Shown in pieces: positions 24,401 through 36,400 of a stretch of DNA of 64,000 nt. The notes beneath the pieces were generated by a model that worked only from the letters and a program-made list of their open reading frames with translations, did not search any database and had not been told where the DNA came from. The stretch comes from Limnomonas spitsbergensis (taxonomy: Eukaryota > Chlorophyta > Chlorophyceae > Chlamydomonadales): the NCBI GenBank assembly GCA_037349105.1, contig JAYJMM010000019.1, positions 2,105,501-2,169,500 on the forward strand, in the 5' to 3' direction. Position numbers and translations under genes: made by a program. The stretch's first letter is position 1, and the number at the start of each line of letters is the position of its first letter.

Positions 24401-27400
24401 TGACAATTTTCATGGTGCTGCTTATACCTGTACTATATCTTGCAGCCAAATGTTAATCCAGCCACACATTCATCCCAACTACGGACCATTGCATACCCAC
24501 ATCCACCTTATGACCGTTGGCGTCCGTCCCACCTGATCCGCCCCTCCCACACTCAACACACCCTCGGTGATTGTTTATGTTCCTTAGGTTCGTCAGTTCA
24601 TCCTGGACTGCCTCCGCCACTGGGTGCTGGAGTATCATGTGGATGGATTCAGGTGAGGGGCGGAGCTGAACCCTAAACTGGAGTTCCCCCCCCGGTTCGC
24701 TCTGCCTGGCGCTTTCGAAAACAGCTGTAGGTGGTTGCGTTAACTTTGAAAACTTAACCCTAAACCGCCACCACGAGGTGATGGAGTATCATGTGGATGG
24801 ATTCAGGTGAGGGGCGGAGCTGAACCCTAAACTGGAGTTCCCCCCCCCGGTGTGCTCTGCCTGGCGCTTTCGAAAACGGCTGTGGTTGGTTGCGTTAACT
24901 TTGAAACCTTCACCCTTAACCGCCTTCACCGCCACTTCTTGCGCTCTGCTAGACCCTTCCCAAAAAGGCTTTGGACGGTTGCGTTAACTTTTTGATTTCA
25001 ACCCTCAACCGCCAACATGAGGGGCTGGAGTATCATGTGGATGGATTCGAGTGCAGTTTCCCCCCGGTTCACTCTGCCCGGCGCTTTCGAAAACGGCTGT
25101 GGGTGGTTGCGTTCACTACCGTAGGTAACAAGCACGTTTTTTTTTTAACAATCACGCTTTCCCCTCGAGGTGCTGGAGTACTATGTGGATGGGTTCAGGC
25201 GAGGGGCGGAGCTGAACCCTTCACCGCCTGTTTGCCACTACTTTCGCTCTGCCAGGCCCTTTCACAAATGGCTTTAGGTGGTCGTGCTAATTCTGAAACA
25301 ACAGCCCTAAACCGCCAAAAAGAGATGCCGGAGTATCACGTGGATAGATTCAGGTGAGGGGCGGTTACCTAGGAGCAGACAGAGGCAGGGGAGAGGTGCT
25401 CCTCCTGAGAATGGGCGCAGGAGGCAAAGTGGTTTGGGGTTCAGGGGTTTAAACCCCAAAACCTGGACCCTAGTTTAGGGTTAAGCAGGAGCAGGGGCAA
25501 TATTTCTTCTGAGGATGGGCTCGGGAGGCAAAAGGGTTCAGGGGGTTTAAACCCTAGTTTAGGGTTTAGGGTTTAGCAGGAACAGGAGCAGTACTCCTCC
25601 TGAGGATGGGCTCGGGAGGCAAAAGGTTCAGGGGTTTTAAACCCTAGTTTGGGGTTAAGGGTTTAGCAGGAACAGGAGCAGTACTCCTCCTGAGGATGGG
25701 CTCGGGAGGCAAAAGGGTTCAGGGGTTTTAAACCCTACTTTAGGGTTCAGGGTTTAGCAGGAACAGGAGCAGTACTCCTCCTGAGGATGGGCTCGGGAGG
25801 CAAAAGGTTCAGGGGTTTTAAACCCTACTTTAGGGTTCAGGGTTTAGCAGGAACAGGAGCAGTACTCCTCCTGAGGATGGGCTCAGGAGGCAAAAGGGTT
25901 AAGGGGGTTTAAACCCTAGTTTAGGGTTACGGGTTTAGCAGGAACAGGAGCAGTACTCCTCCTGAGGATGGGCTCAGGAGGCAAAAGGGTTCAGGGGTTT
26001 AAACCCTAGTTTAGGGTTAAGGGTTTAGCAGGAACAGGAGCAGTACTTCTCCTGAGGATGGGCTCGGGAGGCAAAAGGGTTCAGGGGTTTAAACCCTAGT
26101 TTAGGGTTACGGGTTTAGCAGGAACAGGAGCAGTACTCCTCCTGAGGATGGGCTCGGGAGGCAAAAGGGTTAAGGGGGTTTAAACCCTAGTTTAGGGTTA
26201 AGGGTTTAGCAGGAACAGGAGCAGTACTCCTCCTGAGGATGGGCTCGGGAGGCAAAAGGGTTCAGGGGTTTAAACCTCAAACCCTTTACACTAAACCCTA
26301 AACCAGGCTCCTGTCTAAATTAGGCAGGAGCCCTCATTGCTCATGATCTTGTTTCCCGCCCCTGGCTCTCAGATTCTATCTAGCTTCCATCCTCATGTTC
26401 GTGGCACTCTGACCTGTCCTGAAGTACACCTTCCCCCTGTTGTACATGCAGGTTCGACCTAGCTTCTATCCTCACGCGAGCCAACAGCGCGTGGCACCCT
26501 GACCCCGACCCGGAAGATGTGGCCGTTGCGGCCGTAGCGGAGGAGATCGTACTGGAGGCGGAGGAGGGACTTGCGTGGGCGGTGGAGGGTATTGACAGGT
26601 GGGAGCATCGACAGGTGTATTGACAGGTGGTGGGCATTGACAACCTTAACCCTAAATCCTAAAGCCTGACCCACAGAAACAGCAACCTGAGCTGTGTGGG
26701 CGGTGGAGGGTATCGACAGGTGGAGGGCATTGACATCCTTCACCCTAAACCCTGACCAACGAAAATGGAACCGGAGCTGGGTGGGTGGTGGAGGGTATTG
26801 ACTGGTGGGGGCATTGACACCCTTCACCCTAAACCCTGACCAATAAATACTGCAACCTGAGCTGTTTGGCAGTGGAGGGCATGGACAGGTGTAGGGGGGC
26901 ATGAGCCGGCCTGGAACTGCAAGCCTCGTCAGTCGTGAGCACAAACCCTGTCCCTTGACCCTTAAACCGGAATCTGAGATTACCGTCACCGTAATAAACA
27001 GGTACTCCCATTTCTCTCAACCTTCACACCCCCCGAACTTTTTTCCTGGGCCCTCAGGCTTTTGACTTCATTTCTCAAGACGGCAGAGGTGGAGGACTTG
27101 GCCATACAGCTCTCACCCGTGGGCCTCCCCTTTTTCCTGACGTCCTCAACCGCAAACCCTAAACCCTAAACCCCATGACCCTTAACCCTGTTCCAGGGAC
27201 GGTTAAGGAGGTGTATGTGTCCAAATCCTTACCACCCGTACTGCAGCCCTTTTCCCTAAATCCTTACCAACCGTACTGCAGCCCTTTCCCCTAAATCCTT
27301 ACCACCCGTACTGCAGCCCTTTTCCCTTAATCCTTAACCCTAAACCCTTGCCACCCGTACTGCAGCCTTTTTCCCTGAACCCTTAACCCTAAACCCTTGC

Positions 27401-30400
27401 CACCCGTACTGCAGCCCTTTTCCCTGAACCCTAAGTGGTGGTGACCGTTTTCTTTGACTCTCAGCCACGCATCCCGTCTCTAGCACAGTTGAGGAGGAGG
27501 AGGTGGCGATTCCCATGCTTCCCTTTCCACTGCCCGTTTCCTTGTACCCTTCGCTGTGGAACCCGTTTTCTCAGACAGTCGCGGAGGAGCTTGTTGCCGT
27601 TCCCCTGCCTCCCGCACTGCTGGCTTTTTTTTCTTGACCCTTCCGCTAAATTTTATTTGAACCCTTTACGCTGGAAACCCCATTTCTCAAGACCTTGGAG
27701 GAGGAGCTTGTGGCCATTACCCCTCACCCCAGCCCCGCTGCCGTTTCCCCCCTTCACCTTTCAACCCCAGTTATTTAAACCCTCAACCCTCAACCGTTCC
27801 TCAGGACTGTGGAGGAGGAGCTTGTGGCCATTACCCAGCCCCCTGCGCCGCTGTCCGGCCCCATGGTCAGCCCAGCAGGCATCATGACAGATGGTGAGGC
27901 GACGGACGCGCATGGGATGCAATAAATGCACGGTAACGGTGCGGATGTGGCTCACACCTCACCAGGTGCGGGTATTCCCACTGGCACCCCTCTATCCATT
28001 CCCCGGCTGGTGAAGATGATGAGTGAGTCTCCCACTTATCACACTTGTTCACACCTCACCAGGTGCGGGTATTCCCACTGGCACCCCTCTTTCCATTCCC
28101 CGGCTGGTGAAGATGATGAGTGAGTCTCCCACTTATCACACTTGTTCACACCTTACCAGGTGCGGGTATTCCCACTGGCACCCCTCTATCCATTCCCCGG
28201 CTGGTCGAGATGATCAGCGAGGATCCGGTCCTAAAGGGGACGAAAATGATTGCAGAGGCTTGGGACTGTGACGGACTCAACCAGGTAGGGGGGAGGAGGT
28301 GGATATGTAGATTTGGATAGTTAGAGGCGGGTCTATAGAGGCGGATCTATGGAGGTGGATCTATGGAGGTGGATCTATAGAGGCAGATCTCAAGAGGCGG
28401 ATCTATAGGGGCGGATCTATAGAGGGGGGTCTAGAGGTGGATCTATACAGGGAGGGTATAGAGGTGGGGTTGAGAGGGGGGCCTTTGGGGAGGGGGCTTC
28501 AGGGGGTCGTGCTAATGATATCTGATCCAGCTCCAGTTCCGGCTTAGCTGATGTTTGACATGCAGTCATGCACGTCGTGCCGTGTGTAAGATTTAGTCAC
28601 ACCACTGTTCATACAGCGTTCACTATTCAATCATCGATATATCGGTATGTACATACCGTAAAAGTGTGGACATATAACACGTCGTGCCGTGTATCACTCT
28701 AGTCACACTACTGTTCATACAGCGTTCCTTTTCAATCATCGATGTTACACGCGTTCTTCATTTCAATGAAGGGTCCTTGCATAGGCAATGGTTGAGGAAT
28801 GGATGAAGACTGTTGCTGTTGCTGTTACAAAGTAGATGCAACCACCCGCGTGGCCTTTTTTAAAAGGGCCAGGCAGGCCGAACCGGGGAGGGGGGAAGGG
28901 GGAGCAGCGACATGAACCAGAGCAGAAACTATAATGTGCAACAAAGACACACGCGGCATATCGAAGGAGCACCTAAACTGCGCGCCCTGCCGAGCCCCGC
29001 CCCTTGACGTGACGTAGCCTATGACGTAACCCCTGCTCCGAGACCAAAGGGTTATATGACACACTGTGGTGCCTGGGATGATGTGCCTTTTCAGATGCGA
29101 AGCACCTGACCCAGTGTGCTAGAGCCTTTCACCATCCTAGGGTCACCAGTAGGAACTTCCCCTACAAGGAAGCCATTAGGGCCTGGCTAGAGCAGAAGGA
29201 ACGCAGGATGGTCCAGCAGGGCAGTAGGAATGATTGCAGAATTTTACAGCAGCTGGGAATTATTGACACTAGACAGCTGAATAAGTGCCCTTATGCCCCA
29301 ACCTTGGTGAGACCCTGGACACTGAATATAACGCATTTGAATTAAGAAATACTATGTTTCACGAGAGACGGTTTCTGAACTTCGGGGGCTTGGCGGGGGG
29401 GCTCGGGCACCCCACCGCACCCCCCCCCACCGAGGCTTCGCATCGGATTCACTATAAATCTGAGCTTTTAGAAAGCCAAACAAATGAGGCACTTAAAAAT
29501 GAAGGTTTGTCTAAATCCTTAAAATAAGCACAATGATGTTTGCCTGCTCCGCCCATGCAAAATCTTGAGAGCATAAAACTTTCCGCCTCGTCGGAAATTT
29601 CTATACTTTAAAGAGAGAGGGTTCTGCAGAGATCCCTAGCAGCCTTGGAAGGGTTGCAGCGCCCGCACTTCCCGCCTTTTGAAAACCAAGATTTCGAAGA
29701 TCGATACTTTCAAAATGAACAGTTCGACAGAGATCAAATGGTCCTGGCAGGTTGCGGCGCCCTCTTTCACCGCCCCTTTCCTGCTGACTGACCCGAACAT
29801 CTTAACCCCGCAGGTTGGAGCCTTTCCACACTTTGGCGGTCGCTGGTCTGAGTGGAACGGACGCTTCAGGGACGTCGTGCGCCAATTCCTGAAGGTGGGC
29901 TGGTGGGGCATGCCCTTTTAAGCTTAAAAATCAGTCAACAGGGGTTGGTTCTTGGAAAGAGAAAATGTTTGTAGTGGGCATGCCCATGAAGCACAGCTGG
30001 GGCAGGCCCAAGTGTCACATCCTTAAGTTGGTGCATGCTCCTGTAGGCATATAGCACAGATTGACAGCGGTGGCATGCCTATATGACAGATCTGGAGCAG
30101 GCCCATCGACGTAGTAAAATTTGCTGGGATACTCGGTGAGATCTTGCTCTCCATTAAGCACAGCCAAACCCGTTCAGCACAATTGGGGCATGCCCATATA
30201 TCTCAGGTGGGGCATGCCCATGTATCTCAGCTGGGGCATGCCCATACATCTCAGCTGGGGCATGCCCATATATCTCAGCGGGGGCATGCCCATATATCTC
30301 AGCGGGAGCATGCCCATATATCTCAGCTGGGGTATGCCCATGTATCTCAGCGGGGGCATGCCCATGTATCTCAGCTGGGGCATGCCCATATATCCCAGCT

Positions 30401-33400
30401 GGGGCATGCCCATATATCTCAGCGGGGGCATGCCCATGTATCTCAGCTGGGGCATGCCCATATATCTCAGCTGGGGCATGCCCACATATCTCAGCTAGGA
30501 CATGCCCATATATCGCAGCTGGGACATGCCCATGTATCTCAGCGGGGGCATGCCCATAAATCTCAGCGGGGGCATGCCCATGTATCTCAGCTGGGGCATG
30601 CCCATATATCTCAGCTGGGGCATGCCCATGTATCTCAGCTGGGGCATGCCCATATATCTCAGCTGGGGCATGCCCATATATCTCAGCTGGGACATGCCCA
30701 TATATCTCAGCGGGGGCATGCCCATGTATCTCAGCTGGGACATGCCCATATATCTCAGCGGGGGCATGCCCATGTATCTCAGCTGGGGTATGCCCATATA
30801 TCTCAGCTGGGGCATGCCCATGTATCTCAGCTGGGGCATGCCCATATATCTCAGCTGGGGCATGTCCATGTATCTCAGCTGGGGCATGCCCATGTATCTC
30901 AGCTGGGGCATGCCCAAATATCTCAGCTGGGGAATGCCTACATATCTCAGCTGGGGCATGCCCTTGTATCTCAGCTGGGGCATGCCCATATAGCAAGGAT
31001 GGACAGCCGGGCGACCCTTGATCTCGTTGATGAACGGTTGGGGCATGCCCAAACAGCACAGCGGCGGCATGCCCAAACAGCCATCTGCATGCGGCAGGAT
31101 TCCAGGTGGGAGGAGAGTGGGTGCCGGAGGAGAGGAGGGGTACCGGGCAGGGGGTCATCCCTCCACCCCCACCTGCTGCTGATGCTGGCGTGGTGGTGGT
31201 GCTGGTGCGTCCCATCACTCCCACAGGCTAGGGTGAGCGGGGGTGCACAAGAGGTATATGCTAGTTGCTTGCATTCCCAACAGCTGAGCAATTGCGCCGT
31301 AATCCAGAGATTGTGCAATTTATTCCGGGGGTCCCCTACTGGTGAAAGTAGCCGAATCTGCCTTGAAATTACGAAGATTGGAACTCAGCTACGTAATTCT
31401 GCCACCGTAAGAACCGTTATCGGCACACAGCACTGCTTCCCAAACCAACAGACCACAAGGGTTTATGAGGTCCAAACCCTGAACCCTAAACCTTAAACCA
31501 TAAACCTTAAACCCTGAACCCTGGGTGCAAGGCACTAGGGTCAAACCCTGTTTTGTGCTGTGCTGTGCGCTGGGCCATGGGCGGGCGACTGTGCTGCGGC
31601 CATGTGCGGTACATGAGAGGTGCGCTGGTTGCTTGCCAGCTTGCATTCCCGGGTCAGGCCTCGCGACCACTAGGGTTCACGAGGTTTGAAACCTGAACCC
31701 TAAGCCCTGGGTGGAGGGCACTGGGGTCAAGGCCTTAACCCAGTTATGTGCAGTGCGCTGTGACATGGGCGGGTGGCTTGACCCTAAACCCTGGCCCCTG
31801 TATTGTGCTATGCACTGGGCCACGGGGGGCTCATCCAAATCCGAACCCTGGACCCTGTCTTGTGCTGTGCAATACCCTGGACCCTGTCTTGTGCTGTGCA
31901 ATACCCTGGACCCTGTCTTGTGCTGTGCAATACCCTGGACCCTGTCTTGTGCTGTGCAATACCCTGGACCCTGTCTTGTGCTGTGCAATACCCTGGACCC
32001 TGTCTTGTGCTGTGCGATACCCTGGACCCTGCCTTGTGCTGTGCGATACCCTGGACCCTGTCTTGTGCTGTGCAATACCCTGGACCCTGCCTTGTGCTGT
32101 GCAATACCCTGGACCCTGCCTTGTGCTGTGCAATACCCTGGACCCTGCCTTGTGCTGTGCAATACCCTGGACCCTGCCTTGTGCTGTGCAATACCCTGGA
32201 CCCTGTCTTGTGCTGTGCAATACCCTGGACCCTGTCTTGTGCTGTGCAATACCCTGGACCCTGTCTTGTGCTGTGCAATACCCTGGACCCTGTCTTGTGC
32301 TGTGCAATACCCTGGACCCTGCCTTGTGCTGTGCAATACCCTGGACCCTGCCTTGTGCTGTGCAATACCATGGACCCTGTCTTGTGCTGTGCAATACCCT
32401 GGACCCTGTCTTGTGCTGTGCAATACCCTGGACCCTGCCTTGTGCTGTGCAATACCCTGGACCCTGCCTTGTGCTGTGCAATACCCTGGACCCTGCCTTG
32501 TGCTGTGCAATACCCTGGACCCTGCCTTGTGCTGTGCAATACCCTGGACCCTGCCTTGTGCTGTGCAATACCCTGGACCCTGCCTTGTGCTGTGCAATAC
32601 CCTGGACCCTGTCTTGTGCTGTGCAATACCCTGGACCCTGCCTTGTGCTGTGCAATACCCTGGACCCTGCCTTGTGCTGTGCAATACTCTGGACCCTGCC
32701 TGGTGCTGTGCAATACCCTGGACCCTGTCTTGTGCTGTGCAATACCATGGACCCTGCCTTGTGCTGTGCAATACCCTGGACCCTGTCTTGTGCTGTGCAA
32801 TACCCTGGACCCTGCCTTGTGCTGTGCAATACCCTGGACCCTGCCTTGTGCTGTGCAATACCCTGGACCCTGCCTTGTGCTGTGCAATACCCTGGACCCT
32901 GTCTTGTGCTGTGCAATACCCTGGACCCTGTCTTGTGCTTTGTGCGCCCATGTGTGGCGCATTCTACACCCTGAAGCCTGAACCGCAAAACCCTGAACCC
33001 CACCCATTATGTTATGCAGGGCACAGACGGGCCATGGGCAGGGGACTTTGCCGCGGCCATGTGCGGCTCACCCAACATCTACGCAAGCAAGGAGCCACAC
33101 GAGTCCGACTGGTAGGCTCTCGCAGGGTGCCCTAGAAGCAATTACATGAAAACAAATGAACGTACCATGATACCGAGATACCATAATACCATGATACCGA
33201 GATACCGTTATGTTAACAAGTTCAAGGTGGGGCAGCAATGGCGGGCGACAGAGACCTTAAACCCTCAGCTCTCATATATGAACCCTTATAAAGATGGGGT
33301 AGTCATGGTGGGCAGCAGAGACCTTCAACCCTCAACTCCTCTCTTTACTATGAACCCTTATGTATGTGGTTGAAGGTGGGGCAGCAATGGCGGACGACAG

Positions 33401-36400
33401 TGGCGCGGCGGCCGCAAGCCTGCTGCCTCTGTTAATTTTATCACGGCACATGATGGCTTCACGCTGGCTGACCTGGTCTCCTTCAATGAGAAGCATAACA
33501 TGGCCAACGGGGAGGGCGACAGGTGGGATGAGGGAGAGGGAGGGAGGGGGGAAGGGGAAGGGAGGAAGGGGGAGGGGGAGGGAGGGCGACAGGTGGGTGG
33601 AGAGAGAGAGAGGGAGGGAGGGCGTCAGGTGGGGACAGGGAGGAAGGGGGGGCGGGGAGGGAGGGGGGGAGAGGAAGAGGGAGGGGGGAATGGAGGGTGA
33701 CAAGTGGGGTGAGGGAGTAAGGGAGGTAGGGAGTGGGAGTGGGAGGGAGTGGAAAGGGGGGAGTGGGAGGGAGGGTGGAAGGGAGGGCAACAGTTGGGGT
33801 GAGGGAGGAAGGGAGAGGGGCAATGGGAGGGAGGGAGGGTGGAAGGGAGAGGGGCAATGGGAGGGAGGGAGCGGAAAGGGGGGAGAGGGGGAGGGAGGGC
33901 GACAGGTGGGGTGAGGGAGGAAGAGAGAGGGGGAGGGGGGGGGAGGGAGAGGAAAGGGGGAGAGGGGGAGGGAGGGTGGAAGGGTGGGCGACAAGTGGGG
34001 TGAGGGAGGAAGGGAGATGGGGAGATGGGGGGGGGGGGGGGGGGGTACTATGTACTGCGCAACAGCTGCGGCTATATAGTACGTACATCGCAACAATTGT
34101 TTCTACGCGACGCAAGTCTGCTACAGCTGGTACTATGCATTATAATTCAAATGTGATCTTTGGAGCTGGCCCCTTTTGATGCCTTGTCAACACTCTGGTT
34201 CACAAGCTTGTCCACATAATTTATCACACTCTGGTCCACAACCTGGCCCACATTTGTACACACTTAAGTCCACACCCTTGTCCACATATTATTACACACT
34301 GTAGGCCGCACCCTAGTCCACATATATTTCCACACCCTGGTTCAAACCCTGGTCCACATATGTGTCCACACCATGGTTTACACCCTGGTCCATACTCCAG
34401 TCCACACCCTGGTCCACGTTTTTTCCACACCCTGGTTGACACCCTGGTCGACATTCTTGTCCACTTACGTTTCCACACCTGTTCCACACCGGGATGGGGA
34501 GGCGCAAAACAGCAGCTGGAACTGTCTGGTCCACACCTTGTCCACACTCTGCCCACACCTTGTTCACACTCAGGGCACACCCTGTGCACACCTTGTCCAC
34601 ACCGTCCAGGGACGGGGATGTGCGCAAAAGCAGCTGGGACTATCTTGTCCCCCTCATGTCCACACCCTGTCCACACATTGCCCACACCATGTTCACACCC
34701 TGTCCACACCTTGTCCACACCCTGTCCAGACCCTGTCCACACCCTGTCCACACCCTGTTCTCACCGTCCAGGGACGGAGAGGCGCACAACAGCAGCTGGA
34801 ACTGCGGCGAAGAGGGGGAAACAAACAGATGGGACGTCAAGGTAGGGACCGCACCGCTATCTGCTGCATTTGTACGGAACAGATCCCATGTGTGAACCAG
34901 CAATCTGGTCATCCACACCCTGAGCTGAACGGGTCATAATCTTCCACCTATCACACTTCCACAGTGTTTGCCTCAACGCCAGATGTGCAATTCTGCCCCT
35001 CATCCCTCACCTTCCCACGCGCCCCTTCTCCTTTCCCACTTTCCCTCTCACCCTAGCCCTAACAGCAACGAATCGCTGCTCCCACACACGGTTTCTGCGT
35101 CAGCGCCAGATGCGCAACTCTGTCCATTGTCCCTCTCCTCTTCACATGTCCCTAATGCCTCCCCTTTTCCCTCCGAGCCTGAACCTTACAACACCCAACC
35201 TCTGCTCACACACAGCATCTGCGTCTGGGCGCGGTGGATAACTTTGCACCTATCCCTCGCCTCCCCGCATTCCCCTCGTCCCTCCCTCTTGCCTCTCAAC
35301 CCTCAACCTAACCACACCTTACCCCTGCTCCCACACAGCGTCTGCGTCAGCATCAGATGCGCAACCATGCTCCTTTTACCTCCCACTTCCCTTTGCCCTC
35401 TCAACCTTAAATCCTCGCCTCCCCGCATTCCCCTCATCCCTCCCACTTGCCTCTTGCCTCTCAACCCTCAACCTAACCACACCTTACCCCTGCTCCCACA
35501 CAGCGTCTGCGTCAGCGTCAGATGCGCAACTTCGCGGTGTCCTTGTTGGTGGCTCATGGTGTCCCCATGCTGCACATGGGGGATGAATATGGCCACACCA
35601 AGGCGGGGAACAACAACACGTACTGCCACGATAGGTGTGCCAGGGGGGGAGGGTATGGGGGCACAGGGCATGTTAAGCAACAGGAAAGGGGGTACGGGGA
35701 CCAAGGAAGGTAGGAACGAACTGGGACCAAGCAACAGCAGGAACAACAACACGTACTGCCACGATAGGTGTCAGGGGGGGGGAGTAGGGCAGGGGGGCAC
35801 AGGGCATTTTGACCAGCTTCAAAGGTGACATGGGGGAAATGATGGTGACCAGGTAAACACCAATGCCGAGCATTGTGTCCAGGTCGGGGAAGGGGAGAGG
35901 GGAGAGGAAAGGGGAAGGAGGAAGGGGGAAATGTAGAGGTAGGGGAAAGGGAAGAGGATGGGGTCGGGAAAGAGGGAGTGTGAAGGAGGATGTTGTGGTC
36001 TGATTGACGCGATGTGCTCTGTCTCAGCGGAGGGCTGTGTAAGGCATCATGCCCCATGTGCTGCTGAGCGTGACAACGCCCTCAGTCTCCTTCCTGCCGG
36101 CGTTTATTGTTCCATGACTCAGCTACATGTCAGCTATATGCCGGTCTCTGGCCGGAGGCCCTGTTTGTGGCCAGCCATGCTGCTCAGGCCACCAGCCGTA
36201 GGCTAGTCCAGGTTTGCTCCCGATCAGGCCTCTAGCCGCAACAGGGCGGCCTGCGGAAGGTGGACTCGTAGCCGGAATAAGAAACACTACTTCCTGCAGC
36301 CCCCTCAATGGGAAATGCAGTGAAGCCTGCTTTCACGTTGCCCAGTGTTGCCTTTTCTCGCGGCCTTTTAAATTGGCAGACTGTTGCCTTGAGACATTGC

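Noticed and set aside
29095..29306. An additional isoamylase exon
   Set aside because: Exon 17 ends and exon 18 starts in phase 0, and these join perfectly in the conserved protein; this piece begins in phase 1 and would break the frame.
30144..32981. Open frames of 350-474 codons in the 24-bp and 29-bp arrays
   Set aside because: Repeat artefacts in intron 18; no domain, no non-repetitive extension.
33332..34179. Pro/Leu/Ser-rich (-) and Gly/Arg/Glu-rich (+) open frames
   Set aside because: Compositional artefact of the polypurine tract; the + strand frame covers exon 20 only in the wrong phase.
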